18,069 nucleotides of DNA from JBCCGR01 sp039029195 (GCA_039029195.1 JBCCGR010000068.1:1-18069); one strand, 5' to 3'; positions 1-7,448 are shown, counted from the first letter of the stretch. A program made the numbers and translations. Notes: generated from the letters alone by a model not told the origin.

Positions 1-35
1 AGCGCTACCGCCGCTGCATCCGCGCTTACTACTAA
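1..35 (+). CDS. Possible 3' end of an upstream gene (partial)
   Basis: One plus-strand frame ends at a TAA at 33-35 and reads RYRRCIRAYY before the stop. Nine of its ten codons end in C, which fits a coding frame in a GC-rich genome, and the stop lies just before an inverted repeat and a terminator, as a gene end should. The other two frames also stay open for a short distance (to a TGA at 49-51 and a TGA at 80-82), so the choice of frame is tentative. The piece is too short to name a family. Confidence 0.25.
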   Translation, partial: RYRRCIRAYY

Positions 36-39
36 GAGC

Positions 40-83
40 TTCAGGTGGTGATCCTAACCGGCCCCTACCTCTCACCACCTGAA
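40..83. repeat. 12-bp perfect inverted repeat with 20-nt loop
   Basis: TTCAGGTGGTGA at 40-51 is the exact reverse complement of TCACCACCTGAA at 72-83, with 20 bases between. It lies directly in front of the intrinsic terminator at 85-118. It could be a 3'-end stabilising hairpin or the first half of a double terminator for the gene to the left. It has no T-run of its own, so it is not a classic intrinsic terminator by itself. Confidence 0.6.
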
Positions 84-84
84 C

Positions 85-118
85 AAACCCCGGAGACCTC
101 GGTCTTCGGGGTTTTTCT
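85..118 (+). terminator. Intrinsic terminator
   Basis: AAACCCCG (85-92) pairs with CGGGGTTT (107-114). The stem continues through a G-T pair and AGAC/GTCT to a small CTCG loop, and is followed by a T-rich run (112-120). It would end transcription coming from the left. Because the stem is symmetrical and the gluconokinase gene ends at 244 on the other strand, it may also act on that operon, although the T-run on the minus side is short. Confidence 0.8.
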
Positions 119-139
119 TTTGTGGCACCCACTCTCCAT

Positions 140-167
140 CGTCATCCCGGGCTTGGCCCGGGATCCA
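140..167. repeat. Intergenic hairpin repeat (CGTCATCC...GGATCC type)
   Basis: ATCCCGGGC (144-152) and GCCCGGGAT (156-164) form a perfect 9-bp stem with a 3-base loop, preceded by CGTC and followed by CCA. The same CGTCATCC...GGATCCA frame recurs at 8558-8589 in this window. Repeats of this type are common between genes in alphaproteobacteria. Here it looks like a half element, because the second hairpin and closing ATGACG seen at 8609-8635 are absent. Confidence 0.6.
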
Positions 168-243
168 AGTGCGATTGCTGTAAGTGAGATTTGAATTGTC
201 CTGCACAGCAACCAGCAAAGCCAATGCGCTGAACAACATTGCG

Positions 244-747
244 CTACTCCCGGAGCGCTGCCACGAACTCTCTGACAATCGTAACTTCGCTTTGGTCGAT
301 ATCGACTTCGACAAAGCACTCATCCCGCGCCAACGCCTCCAGCGTTGCGAACTGACTGTCGAGCATTGCAGGCTTCATGAAATGGTGCTTGCGCGCCTTC
401 ATTCGCTCCCAAATAAGATCGCGATCGCCGGCAAGATGGAGAAAGCGAACGGCTTCTCCCGCACCGGCAATCAGTCGGTCCCGATATGCGCGGCGAAGCG
501 CGGAGCAGCCAGCAAAAACAACGCCTTCGCAAGAAGCCATTTCGCCAGCCACGATGTCGAGCCACGGCCAGCGGTCTTCATCTGTTAGGGGCGTGCCCGC
601 ACTCATTTTTTCGATGTTTGATTTGGGATGGAAGCTGTCGCCTTCCAGAAACGTGCCGTCAAAATGCTCTGCCAGCGCAGCACCAGTCGTGGATTTACCG
701 CAACCGGCAACACCCATAACAACATTCAGTCTTGGCGAGAGCATCAT
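244..747 (-). CDS. gntK: Gluconokinase
   Basis: Predicted gluconokinase of the GntK/IdnK P-loop family, which makes 6-phospho-D-gluconate from D-gluconate and ATP in the cytoplasm. The protein is about 167 residues, close to the usual 165-175. A Walker A motif, GVAGCGKST, lies at residues 12-20. The following EGDSFHPKSNIEKMSAGTPL segment (about 36-55) is the family's gluconate-site signature. The longest frame begins with a TTG at 750; ATG at 747 is preferred and ATG at 744 is possible. The gene lies 12 bp downstream of the SDR stop on the same strand, so the two are probably co-transcribed. With the IdnO- and IdnD-like genes it forms an L-idonate/gluconate pathway in which it is the last step. 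The family call is firm; the choice between gntK and idnK as a name is a matter of convention. Confidence 0.9.
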   Translation of the reverse strand: MMLSPRLNVVMGVAGCGKSTTGAALAEHFDGTFLEGDSFHPKSNIEKMSAGTPLTDEDRWPWLDIVAGEMASCEGVVFAGCSALRRAYRDRLIAGAGEAVRFLHLAGDRDLIWERMKARKHHFMKPAMLDSQFATLEALARDECFVEVDIDQSEVTIVREFVAALRE

Positions 748-759
748 CAACCCACTTTG

Positions 760-1554
760 CTACAATGAGGCCGTAATGCCGCCATCAACGAACAAGGTGT
801 GACCATTGACAAAACTGGATGCAGCGGAGGAGAGAAAAACACAGGCCCCCACCAGCTCCTCCACATCACCCCAGCGCCCTGCGGGGGTGCGTTTTTCCAG
901 CCAGGCCGAAAACTCGGGATCAGCGACTAGTGCCGCGTTGAGCGGCGTATCAAAATAGCCCGGCGCAATCGCGTTGACCTGCAAACCGTGCTTCGCCCAA
1001 TCCGTCGCCATGCCTTTTGTCAGATTGCCAACGGCACCTTTCGTTGCCGTGTAGGGTGCAATACCGGGACGCGCCAACGCCGTTTGCACAGAAGCAATGT
1101 TAATGATTTTCCCCGCACCGCGGTCGATCATGTGACCGGCGACCGCCTGCCCAACATTGAAGACCGTCGAAATGTTGGTCGCGAGCAACTGCTCAAATTT
1201 GTCCGCAGGAAAATCCTCCAGAGGTGTCCGGTGTTGCATGCCCGCATTGTTCACGAGGATATCGATGGCACCATGGTCACTCTCAAATCCATCAATCGCC
1301 GCTTTGACCGCACCATGATCAGTCGCATCAAAGGCAAGTTGATGCACCGTCTGCCCTTCCGAAGAGAGTTCTTTCGCGGCGGCAGCCAGTTTCGTTTCGT
1401 CGCGCCCGTTGAGGATCAATGAGGCTCCCGCCTGACCAAGGCCCCGTGCAAGTGCGTTACCAATTCCCTGCGAAGATCCGGTGATCAGCGCTGTTTTGCC
1501 TGTCAGATCAAACAGTTCAGAACCTGTTTTGTGTGCCAAGTTGTTTCCGTTCAT
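760..1554 (-). CDS. idnO: SDR family oxidoreductase, probable gluconate 5-dehydrogenase
   Basis: A classical short-chain dehydrogenase of 264 residues. The NAD(P) glycine motif TGSSQGIG is at residues 25-32, NNAG at 102-105, and the catalytic Ser, Tyr and Lys are S155, Y168 and K172 (YTATK). The end reads FVDGGITASL, typical of the FabG/IdnO group. Family knowledge alone would allow a 3-oxoacyl-ACP reductase or another sugar dehydrogenase. The specific call of 5-keto-D-gluconate reductase rests on its neighbours: gluconokinase 12 bp downstream and an L-idonate dehydrogenase gene facing away from it. ATG at 1554 is preceded only by a weak GAAG-like ribosome site. The promoter should lie in the 134-bp divergent spacer at 1555-1688. 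Confidence 0.82.
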   Translation of the reverse strand: MNGNNLAHKTGSELFDLTGKTALITGSSQGIGNALARGLGQAGASLILNGRDETKLAAAAKELSSEGQTVHQLAFDATDHGAVKAAIDGFESDHGAIDILVNNAGMQHRTPLEDFPADKFEQLLATNISTVFNVGQAVAGHMIDRGAGKIINIASVQTALARPGIAPYTATKGAVGNLTKGMATDWAKHGLQVNAIAPGYFDTPLNAALVADPEFSAWLEKRTPAGRWGDVEELVGACVFLSSAASSFVNGHTLFVDGGITASL

Positions 1555-1598
1555 CTTCGTGCCCGATCATCGGTCAGCAGTTGGAGTGGTCACAATAC

Positions 1599-1630
1599 CG
1601 GTTCGCAATTGCATGATTGCATATTGACCG
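1599..1630. promoter_or_regulatory. Candidate operator in the idnO/idnD divergent spacer
   Basis: GCAATTGCATGATTGC at 1605-1620 has 5-bp inverted arms (GCAAT/ATTGC). It lies inside a wider CGGT (1599-1602) / ACCG (1627-1630) frame and contains a tandem ATTGCAT repeat at 1608-1614 and 1616-1622. Its place between two divergent catabolic genes fits a site for a GntR- or LacI-type regulator. No such regulator gene is in the window. This is a symmetry argument only. Confidence 0.3.
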
Positions 1631-1688
1631 CAAGGGCGGCGGTGTCCAACCTCGTCGATCCAGACGTCACGAAATACGCGGGCAAGAT

Positions 1689-2723
1689 ATGCGGGCAATT
1701 GTCATTCACGATGCGAAAACCCTGCGGGTAGAAGAACGCGAAACCAGCACGCCTGGTCCGGGCGAAGTGCTCATCGACATTGCAGTTGGCGGTGTGTGCG
1801 GCTCTGATCTCCACTATTACAATCACGGTGGGTTCGGAACGGTTCGGCTGAAAGAGCCGATGATATTGGGCCACGAAATCAGCGGGCATGTGCGGTCTGT
1901 GGGAGCAGGTGTCGATCACCTCAAACCCTCAGACCTCGTTGCCGTCTCTCCCTCGCGTCCCTGTGGCAAGTGACGGTACTGCGCAGAGGGCCTGCCAAAC
2001 CATTGTGAGAATATGCGGTTTTATGGGTCGGCCATGCCGTTCCCGCATATTCAGGGTGCGTTTCGCCAGCAGTTGGTGGCAAAAGCGGAGCAGTGCGCCG
2101 TCGCCAAAGGTTTGAGCGAAGGAGAAGCGGCGATGGCGGAGCCGCTTTCTGTGGCGCTTCACGCCACCCGTCGTGCCGGCGAACTATTGGGCAAGCGCGT
2201 CCTGATCACCGGCTGCGGACCCATTGGAACACTTGCAATCATCGCCGCGCGACGTGCTGGTGCAAACGAGATTGTGGCGACGGATCTCTCCGACAATGCA
2301 CTCAAGTTTGCCAAAGAAGTCGGCGCTGATCGCGCCCTCAATCTGGCCGACAATCCCGATGCGCTCTCAGTCTACCAGCAGGGCAAGGGCACGTTCGACA
2401 TCCTGTTTGAGTGTTCGGGCGCTCAGGCCGCACTCGCATCGGGGATCGCAGCAATGCGACCACGCGGCGTGGTGATGCAGCTTGGGCTTGGTGGCGATAT
2501 GAGCCTACCAATGATGCAGTTGACCGCGAAGGAACTGGATCTGCGCGGTTCATTCCGCTTTCACGAGGAATTTTTTACAGCCGTAGACATGATGAGAAGC
2601 GGTCTGATCGATGTGAAACCGCTGATCTCTCACACGGTACCACTTGATGAAGCCGAAAACGCGTTCATCATCGCATCGGACCGGGCACAGGCGATGAAAG
2701 CGCAAATTGATTTTCAGGTTTGA
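1689..2723 (+). pseudogene. idnD: L-idonate 5-dehydrogenase interrupted by an in-frame TGA
   Basis: A zinc-dependent medium-chain dehydrogenase of 345 codons including the stop, about the full length for IdnD, which oxidises L-idonate to 5-ketogluconate with NAD(P). Catalytic-zinc residues C37, H62 and E63 are present (GVCGSD, GHE). The dinucleotide-binding GCGPIG motif is in the second half. Codon 95 (1971-1973) is TGA. The reading frame on both sides is the same and otherwise clean, so this is a point change, not a frameshift. The stop replaces the second cysteine of the structural-zinc motif Cx2Cx2Cx7C (C92, stop 95, C98, C106). Without readthrough the product would be a 94-residue fragment. 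Reinitiation at the ATG at 2013 could make a 236-residue C-terminal half lacking most of the catalytic zinc domain. The start at 1689 agrees with the family N-terminus (MRAIVIH). Annotation as a recent pseudogene is the safest reading; readthrough or recoding is discussed in the findings. Confidence 0.85.
1971..1973 (+). other. In-frame TGA at a structural-zinc cysteine codon
   Basis: The codon sits between Lys94 and Arg96 of the idnD frame, where the family has Cys in the motif C-G-x-C-x-x-C. One base change from TGC or TGT gives TGA. The next base is C, which is a leaky context for UGA in bacteria. No convincing SECIS hairpin follows: the best I see is a 4-bp GCAG/CTGC stem over the loop AGGGC about 10 bases on, without the usual GU apex. 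Confidence 0.9.
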
Positions 2724-2739
2724 ACCTCAACCCCAGCAA

Positions 2740-4413
2740 CTACTTCGCATCTGGCGAAAACGCTTTCACCCGCTTGATGCGATAGGCTTTTTTCCCTTCG
2801 ATCAATGACGCGGGCACACGAATGCCGATCTGATTGTAGAGCCCGTTGAGGTTGAGTTGAGCAACATCGAAAGGCTCCATTTCGAACCGGTCAGCGCGGA
2901 ATGTGCCTTGTGCCGCCTCCTTCGCGACCCGGTTGATAAAGTCCTCTTCAAACACGATGGCACCGTCAAAGTCGACCAGTTGAAGGGAGGCATCCTTGAA
3001 GGAAACATCAATCAGGATCGCGTTGTCGAAGCTTGAAGCCGAGATACTCGAATTGGAAAAATCGACAGACGCAAGAAGCGCCTTTTCGAAGATGAGCCCG
3101 AACCCGTTCACGTTCCGAAAGGCCGACTGAATGATCAGCGCTTCCTCAAAGCGGGTGCCAGTGAGGCTTGTGCGAAAATCGGCACCACTGGGATCTGGCG
3201 CATAGGGCGGCTTCACTTCCGCCGCAGTCAAAGCGGAGAAATCGCACGTCGTCAGAATGGCTTTTCTGAAACGCATATGCTCGCCAAATGTACCGCGAAA
3301 CTGAATCGCTCTCAGTTCGGAGTTGCTGAAATCCGCATACTGTGTGGTGGCGAAATTGAATGAGGTTTTGAAGACCCGTGTTTCGGTGACTTCAGCGTAG
3401 GCAAAACTCGCACCTGCAAAGCTCAAGGCCTCCAGATTGAGAATGCCGGACTTTTGCAAAGTGGTGAAAAGAAGCCCTCGTTCGGGGCTGACCGGATCAT
3501 CAATCAAACCAAACTCGGTCTTCACTTGCCCCCGCTCAATCATGTCGCTCAGCAAGGGACCGAACATTCTCGGATCAACATCATCTCGCCGGGCCAGCGC
3601 CTTTGCGTTCAACAAACTGTTTACATCGGCGAACGGGTTTTCGCCGGTGCTGGCCTTCAAATAACGATAGGGTCTTGCAGCAGTCGAAGCCGTCACAATG
3701 CGTGAAATGAGGCCCGGCGACAGGTCAGATGCAGAATAACCCGTGACCGGATCGCGCACCTTGCCGGACAATTCTGATCCGATATCCCGCCCAATGTCGA
3801 TGATGGCCGGAAGGATTGATCGGTTGCGTTCAGAATCGGCCAATTCGACCTGCGTCTGCAAAAGATCAATCTGCCCTTCCAAAAGATCGGTCTGACCGGC
3901 CAACAGCTTGTTCTGCTGGAACAGCAACGCCGAACCGGCGAGAGCCGCAACAGACGCTATCAACCCGGTCATGGCGGCGATCATCCAGCGTCTGGTGGTG
4001 ACCCAGGCGTAACGGGCGAGCGCCATTTCCGCGAAACTGCGGGCCGCACCGGTGGCTTCCTCCACCCTCTTTTCTGCCGTGTGACGTGCCACGTCGGCGA
4101 TGGGGCCCGCGAACCGGTCCACCTCCACTTCCGTTCGATTGAACAAGAGGCGCAGGATCGGTCCACGTACCAGAAACAGAACCAGAAGCAGCAGTCCAAG
4201 AAACAGGAAAAATCCGATCAGTGTTCCGAATACGATTTCGGCGTGTCGGACAAAGACATCAAATCCGATTGTGGAAAGGGTCGCACCCAGGGCCAAGCCC
4301 AAAATCAGGATCAAGAAAGCAAAGGTGACCGAAAACAGGCCCGATGGCGCCGCCCGACGTGGCAACGGGCCCTCCTCGGCCTCAATTGCCTTTTGCAGCT
4401 CCTCGTCGCTCAT
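2740..4413 (-). CDS. Membrane-anchored pentapeptide-repeat protein
   Basis: About 557 residues. Two hydrophobic helices lie at roughly 25-50 and 60-86 and a third at 143-165. A heptad segment follows at 166-195 with tandem units GQTDLLE, GQIDLLQ, TQVELAD, consistent with a short coiled coil. A long soluble part includes degenerate pentapeptide repeats at about 340-500, with A(D/N)F-like units such as ADFSN, CDFSA, ADFRT, VDFSN and VDFDG. Pentapeptide repeats build a right-handed quadrilateral beta helix, usually for protein contacts; no enzyme motif is seen. The start is ATG at 4413, because GGAGGT lies 4 bases upstream (4418-4423); the longer frame from a GTG at 4419 would cover that site. 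It is convergent with idnD (16 bp apart) and divergent from the hydrolase at 4560. The function is unknown. Confidence 0.85.
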   Translation of the reverse strand: MSDEELQKAIEAEEGPLPRRAAPSGLFSVTFAFLILILGLALGATLSTIGFDVFVRHAEIVFGTLIGFFLFLGLLLLVLFLVRGPILRLLFNRTEVEVDRFAGPIADVARHTAEKRVEEATGAARSFAEMALARYAWVTTRRWMIAAMTGLIASVAALAGSALLFQQNKLLAGQTDLLEGQIDLLQTQVELADSERNRSILPAIIDIGRDIGSELSGKVRDPVTGYSASDLSPGLISRIVTASTAARPYRYLKASTGENPFADVNSLLNAKALARRDDVDPRMFGPLLSDMIERGQVKTEFGLIDDPVSPERGLLFTTLQKSGILNLEALSFAGASFAYAEVTETRVFKTSFNFATTQYADFSNSELRAIQFRGTFGEHMRFRKAILTTCDFSALTAAEVKPPYAPDPSGADFRTSLTGTRFEEALIIQSAFRNVNGFGLIFEKALLASVDFSNSSISASSFDNAILIDVSFKDASLQLVDFDGAIVFEEDFINRVAKEAAQGTFRADRFEMEPFDVAQLNLNGLYNQIGIRVPASLIEGKKAYRIKRVKAFSPDAK

Positions 4414-4559
4414 CGCCACCTCCCGGTCATCGGAACCATTCAGATATCATTGCCGTTCTCCGGCGAACATGCGTAAACTCAACCGGAATTTGCACAAAGT
4501 GAAACAGGCGCAGCTTAACGGTCAAGACCGTCCGGCACGTGCTTTTATCGGATATTGGA

Positions 4560-5513
4560 ATGACGCAAGGCGTGGCCGGGTCCCCCTGGCAATCTCAAAC
4601 AATTGAAAGCCCAACAGGCGCCAAACTGAACTGTTTTTCTGTTCATCCGGCGGAGCCACCCAAGGCTGTGATCCACATCAATCATGGCATGGCGGAACAT
4701 GCAGCACGCTACGAGCGGTTTGCCGATGCGCTGATCCAGAACGGCTATGCAGTTTACGCCCACGACCATCGCGGGCACGGCAAAACGACGGCGAAAGACG
4801 CGCCAAAGGGCAGCTTCGGTCCTTCGGGAATTGAAGCCGTGGTGGATGATGTTCTGGCCACCCGAGCCGAAGCAGCGGCGGCGCATCCAGAGGCACCATT
4901 TGTCCTGTTTGGGCACTCGATGGGCGCGATCATCACCTTCAACACGCTGCTGAAACATGCAGATAAGTTTGCTGCGGGTGCAGTCTGGAATTCAGGGTTT
5001 GAAACGGGTGCGCTTGCGCTCGTTTTCAGAGGCCTCCTTCGCATTGAACAGGCTTTCAAGGGGTCGGATGTGCCAAGTGGACTGGCGACGAAGCTCACAT
5101 TTGACGACTGGAATAAAAAGTTTGCACCCAACCGGACCGAATTCGACTGGCTGTCGCGTGATGAAGCCGAGGTCGACAAATATGTCGCCGATCCCGACTG
5201 CGGATTCCCTGTCTCCGTTGGCCTGTGGCGCGCGGTGCTTTCGGCCATTTATTTTGGCGCCGACGATGCCAATCTTGCGGCTCTTCCCAAGGCTATGCCT
5301 CTGCATATAACGGGCGGCGAGAAAGACCCCTGCACTCTGAACGGCAAGGCTATGCAGAACCTCCATGCGAGACTCAAAAAGGCAGGGATGTCGGACGTCA
5401 CACTTTCCATTCTAGCCAACACGCGCCACGAAAGCCTGAATGAGGTAAACCGGGACGAAACCACGGCAGGTTTTATCAACTGGCTGGACGAGAGGTTTGG
5501 ACGTCAAACATGA
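4560..5513 (+). CDS. Alpha/beta hydrolase, monoacylglycerol lipase/lysophospholipase type
   Basis: A 317-residue serine hydrolase of the Hydrolase_4 (serine aminopeptidase S33-like) group. The oxyanion-side motif NHGMAEH is at about 41-47, the nucleophile elbow GHSMG has Ser120, Asp256 lies in GGEKDP, and His290 in TRHES completes the triad. The DHRGHG segment at 69-74 is typical of monoglyceride lipases and lysophospholipases. There is no signal peptide, so it should be cytoplasmic. ATG at 4560 is chosen over a GTG at 4539 because the family start aligns better there; the ribosome site (GGA) is weak either way. Its stop overlaps the next ATG (ATGA at 5510-5513), so the two genes are coupled. 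The substrate is not predictable from the sequence. Confidence 0.9.
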   Translation: MTQGVAGSPWQSQTIESPTGAKLNCFSVHPAEPPKAVIHINHGMAEHAARYERFADALIQNGYAVYAHDHRGHGKTTAKDAPKGSFGPSGIEAVVDDVLATRAEAAAAHPEAPFVLFGHSMGAIITFNTLLKHADKFAAGAVWNSGFETGALALVFRGLLRIEQAFKGSDVPSGLATKLTFDDWNKKFAPNRTEFDWLSRDEAEVDKYVADPDCGFPVSVGLWRAVLSAIYFGADDANLAALPKAMPLHITGGEKDPCTLNGKAMQNLHARLKKAGMSDVTLSILANTRHESLNEVNRDETTAGFINWLDERFGRQT

Positions 5514-6169
5514 ACCAATCCGCACCACAATATCTGTTTGACTTGGCAGACAAGCCCTCCCTTCCCCTTCACAGCGTGCCCCTGGTTGTTGCCGATGACA
5601 GCAGCGTTCAAGGCTATGGCTATCTCGTCGATGACCCCAAAGGCTTCGAAATCGAGATCGTGCAATGGCCTGCACAAGGCTGGCGGCCCGTGGACGATGG
5701 AACTGGCGACGAGGCCGGCGCGGTGGAAGGCATTTTCCGCGGCGAATGGCAGGGCGATGTGCTCTTCGGAAAAAACGAAGCGGTCAACGGCCACTATGTG
5801 CTTGGCTTTTCAACCGACCCCCAGAATGCCAGTAATGGGGAGCCGACTGTGTCACGTGATCAGGTGCTGTTGTGGCACATGAATTATCATCCGGACGGTG
5901 GTCAGCTTTTCTTTCCGATGGACAACAAACCCTTTGTGGTACCGGTGGCTTTGCCGGGAGACGACCTAACCCCCGAAAAGGTGATCGCATTCTGGTGCGA
6001 CGGCTCACGCGGTCTCTACATTCACCCAAACATCTGGCACGAGGGCATTTTTCCGGTCGAGGACCATCAACGGTTTCTCGATCGGCAGGGCCGGGTTCAC
6101 GCCCGGGTAAGCTGTGATGTCGGCCAGGAGTTCGGCGTCTATCTCAGCGTGCCGTTGAAACTGGGATGA
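5510..6169 (+). CDS. Ureidoglycolate lyase (AllA) family protein
   Basis: A 219-residue cupin-like protein. The segment IHPNIWHEG near residues 167-175 matches the HxNxWHH region of AllA, which releases urea from ureidoglycolate in allantoin breakdown. The C-terminal stretch (RVHARVSCDVGQEFG, YLSVPL) also fits this family. It is longer than E. coli AllA (160 residues) and has Glu where AllA has the second His of WHH, so it belongs to a distinct subgroup and its activity is uncertain. No other purine or allantoin gene is nearby. The start overlaps the hydrolase stop by 4 bp. It ends 3 bp before the convergent VOC gene. Confidence 0.75.
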   Translation: MNQSAPQYLFDLADKPSLPLHSVPLVVADDSSVQGYGYLVDDPKGFEIEIVQWPAQGWRPVDDGTGDEAGAVEGIFRGEWQGDVLFGKNEAVNGHYVLGFSTDPQNASNGEPTVSRDQVLLWHMNYHPDGGQLFFPMDNKPFVVPVALPGDDLTPEKVIAFWCDGSRGLYIHPNIWHEGIFPVEDHQRFLDRQGRVHARVSCDVGQEFGVYLSVPLKLG

Positions 6170-6172
6170 GCT

Positions 6173-6547
6173 TCACAAACTGTTGCACACCTCGACCAGA
6201 TTGCCGTCTGGGTCGCGGAAGTAAATAGACAGAATTTTCCCTGTGGCACCAAGGCGCTCAGCCGGACCTTCTATGATCTCAATCCCATTCGCTGTCAGAC
6301 GTTCGGCGACACCTTCCACCGGCGCCGCACAGATCAGACAAAAATTTCCGCTGCCCACTGTGGTGTTTTTGGCCATGGCGGGAGCGTGGTCAGCGTCCTG
6401 CAACGAAATCTTCTGATCGCCAAAGTGCAGCGCCCATTTACCAGGGCGCTCCTCTTTCGCCACCATGCCGAGATGATCGGTGTAGAACTCCACCGTTCTC
6501 GACACGTCTTTCACGCACAAAACAATGTGGTCAAAACCCGTGATCAT
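6173..6547 (-). CDS. VOC family protein (glyoxalase/dioxygenase fold)
   Basis: 124 residues, the usual size for a single-unit vicinal oxygen chelate protein with two beta-alpha-beta-beta-beta repeats. The N-terminal FDHIVLCV carries the metal-ligand His7, and the C-terminal FRDPDGNLVEV carries Glu119; both positions are standard metal ligands in the glyoxalase/fosfomycin-resistance fold. The substrate cannot be told from sequence. It lies 22 bp downstream of terC on the same strand and probably shares its transcript. The ribosome site in front of the ATG at 6547 is weak. Its stop faces that of the AllA-like gene 3 bp away. Confidence 0.88.
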   Translation of the reverse strand: MITGFDHIVLCVKDVSRTVEFYTDHLGMVAKEERPGKWALHFGDQKISLQDADHAPAMAKNTTVGSGNFCLICAAPVEGVAERLTANGIEIIEGPAERLGATGKILSIYFRDPDGNLVEVCNSL

Positions 6548-6569
6548 GATGGTCGTGGCTCAATCCGGA

Positions 6570-7376
6570 TCACTGCTTCTGCGGCACGCCATGCTTCACT
6601 TCCGCCGCCTTCTTGGCCATCAGCTTCGCCCGGTAACGGGTTTGCACAATTTCCACCAAGAACAGCACGATGAGCACAAAGTAGAAAGTGGTTTTGGCCA
6701 TCGCTTCAACCGGGTAGCCGAAGAGATAGATGTGCGCGAGATGTCCACCTTCCGACACCAGCATGATCCCGACAATGAACAGGATGAAGAGGCCCAGCAC
6801 CTCGTACATTCTGTTCTTTTGCAGGAAGTCCGACATCCAGTCGGCGAGAAACAGCATCATCAGACCAGATAAAACAATGGCAGTTGCCATGACCCAGAAC
6901 ACATCGGTCAGTGCGAGTGCAGAGAGGATGGAATCAACTGAAAAGATCAGGTTCATCGAGACAATCAAAACGATTGCCTGTGTCACGCTGCGACTGGATG
7001 TATCGAGGCCGGATTCAATATCCTCAACCGCGAGCATGTGAAAAATCTCTTTCACAGCCGTGTAAATGATGAACCCGCCCCCTGCCAATACAATCAATGC
7101 ATGCCCGGAGAAGCTACCTTCAAAGATACCGGTCAGCTTGATGGAGAATAGCTCATCCTTGAAATAGGAAATCGCGTTGATGATCACGAACAAGAGCACA
7201 ATACGCAGGGCAACCGCGATGATGATCCCCGACTTGCGCACGAAACTCTGGCGGTCAGGCCTGACCCGCTTGGATTCAATCGAAATGTAAAGAAGATTGT
7301 CAAAACCGAGCACCGCTTGCAGCACAATCAGCATGACAAGCGTGAACCAGTTGTCGATTGATAAAAGACTTTCCAT
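6570..7376 (-). CDS. TerC family integral membrane protein
   Basis: About 268 residues with seven or so hydrophobic segments. The family acidic motifs LGFDNLLYI (near residue 24) and FSVDSILSALALTD are both present, as in TerC, Alx and YkoY proteins, which are linked to metal ion export, mainly manganese, and to metal loading of exported proteins. The longest frame starts with TTG at 7415, but ATG at 7376 (MESLLSIDNWF) fits the family start and has a GAG-type site upstream. It is divergent from the PLP enzyme gene at 7449 and probably heads an operon with the VOC gene. No yybP-ykoY riboswitch is visible in the 72-bp spacer, which is too short for one. Confidence 0.87.
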   Translation of the reverse strand: MESLLSIDNWFTLVMLIVLQAVLGFDNLLYISIESKRVRPDRQSFVRKSGIIIAVALRIVLLFVIINAISYFKDELFSIKLTGIFEGSFSGHALIVLAGGGFIIYTAVKEIFHMLAVEDIESGLDTSSRSVTQAIVLIVSMNLIFSVDSILSALALTDVFWVMATAIVLSGLMMLFLADWMSDFLQKNRMYEVLGLFILFIVGIMLVSEGGHLAHIYLFGYPVEAMAKTTFYFVLIVLFLVEIVQTRYRAKLMAKKAAEVKHGVPQKQ

Positions 7377-7397
7377 GGAATCACTCGCCTCTATAAT
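7370..7397 (+). promoter_or_regulatory. Candidate sigma-70 promoter for the PLP enzyme gene
   Basis: A consensus -10 box TATAAT is at 7392-7397. TTTCCA at 7370-7375 matches the -35 consensus at four of six positions with a 16-base spacer. The gene start at 7449 would be about 45 bases from the transcription start. The -35 overlaps the first codons of the divergent terC, so the two genes may influence each other. Confidence 0.4.
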
Positions 7398-7448
7398 TTG
7401 CGCCTCTTCTATCAAGACCGCCTCTGGCAGAAAAGATCACCCGCGCTC

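Noticed and set aside
72..323. Two overlapping 83-84 codon minus-strand frames near the left end
   Set aside because: They cover the terminator, the hairpin repeat and the gluconokinase 3' end, and have no coding character.
377..802. A 141-codon plus-strand frame across the gluconokinase gene
   Set aside because: It is the antisense of a clear GntK family gene, has no family features and runs through two real genes.
1960..2015. A frameshift as the cause of the idnD break
   Set aside because: Both parts are in the same frame, and the residues around the TGA align to the family motif without a gap.
1974..2020. A SECIS element after the idnD TGA
   Set aside because: Only a 4-bp GCAG/CTGC stem with an AGGGC loop is found by eye, without the GU apex and stem length of known bacterial elements.
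4100..4606. A 168-codon plus-strand frame opposite the start of the pentapeptide-repeat gene
   Set aside because: Its composition is basic and low in complexity, as expected from the antisense of a membrane-protein N-terminus; there is no ribosome site or recognisable domain.
7377..7448. A yybP-ykoY manganese riboswitch in front of terC
   Set aside because: The 72-bp spacer is too short and shows none of the paired elements expected for that class.
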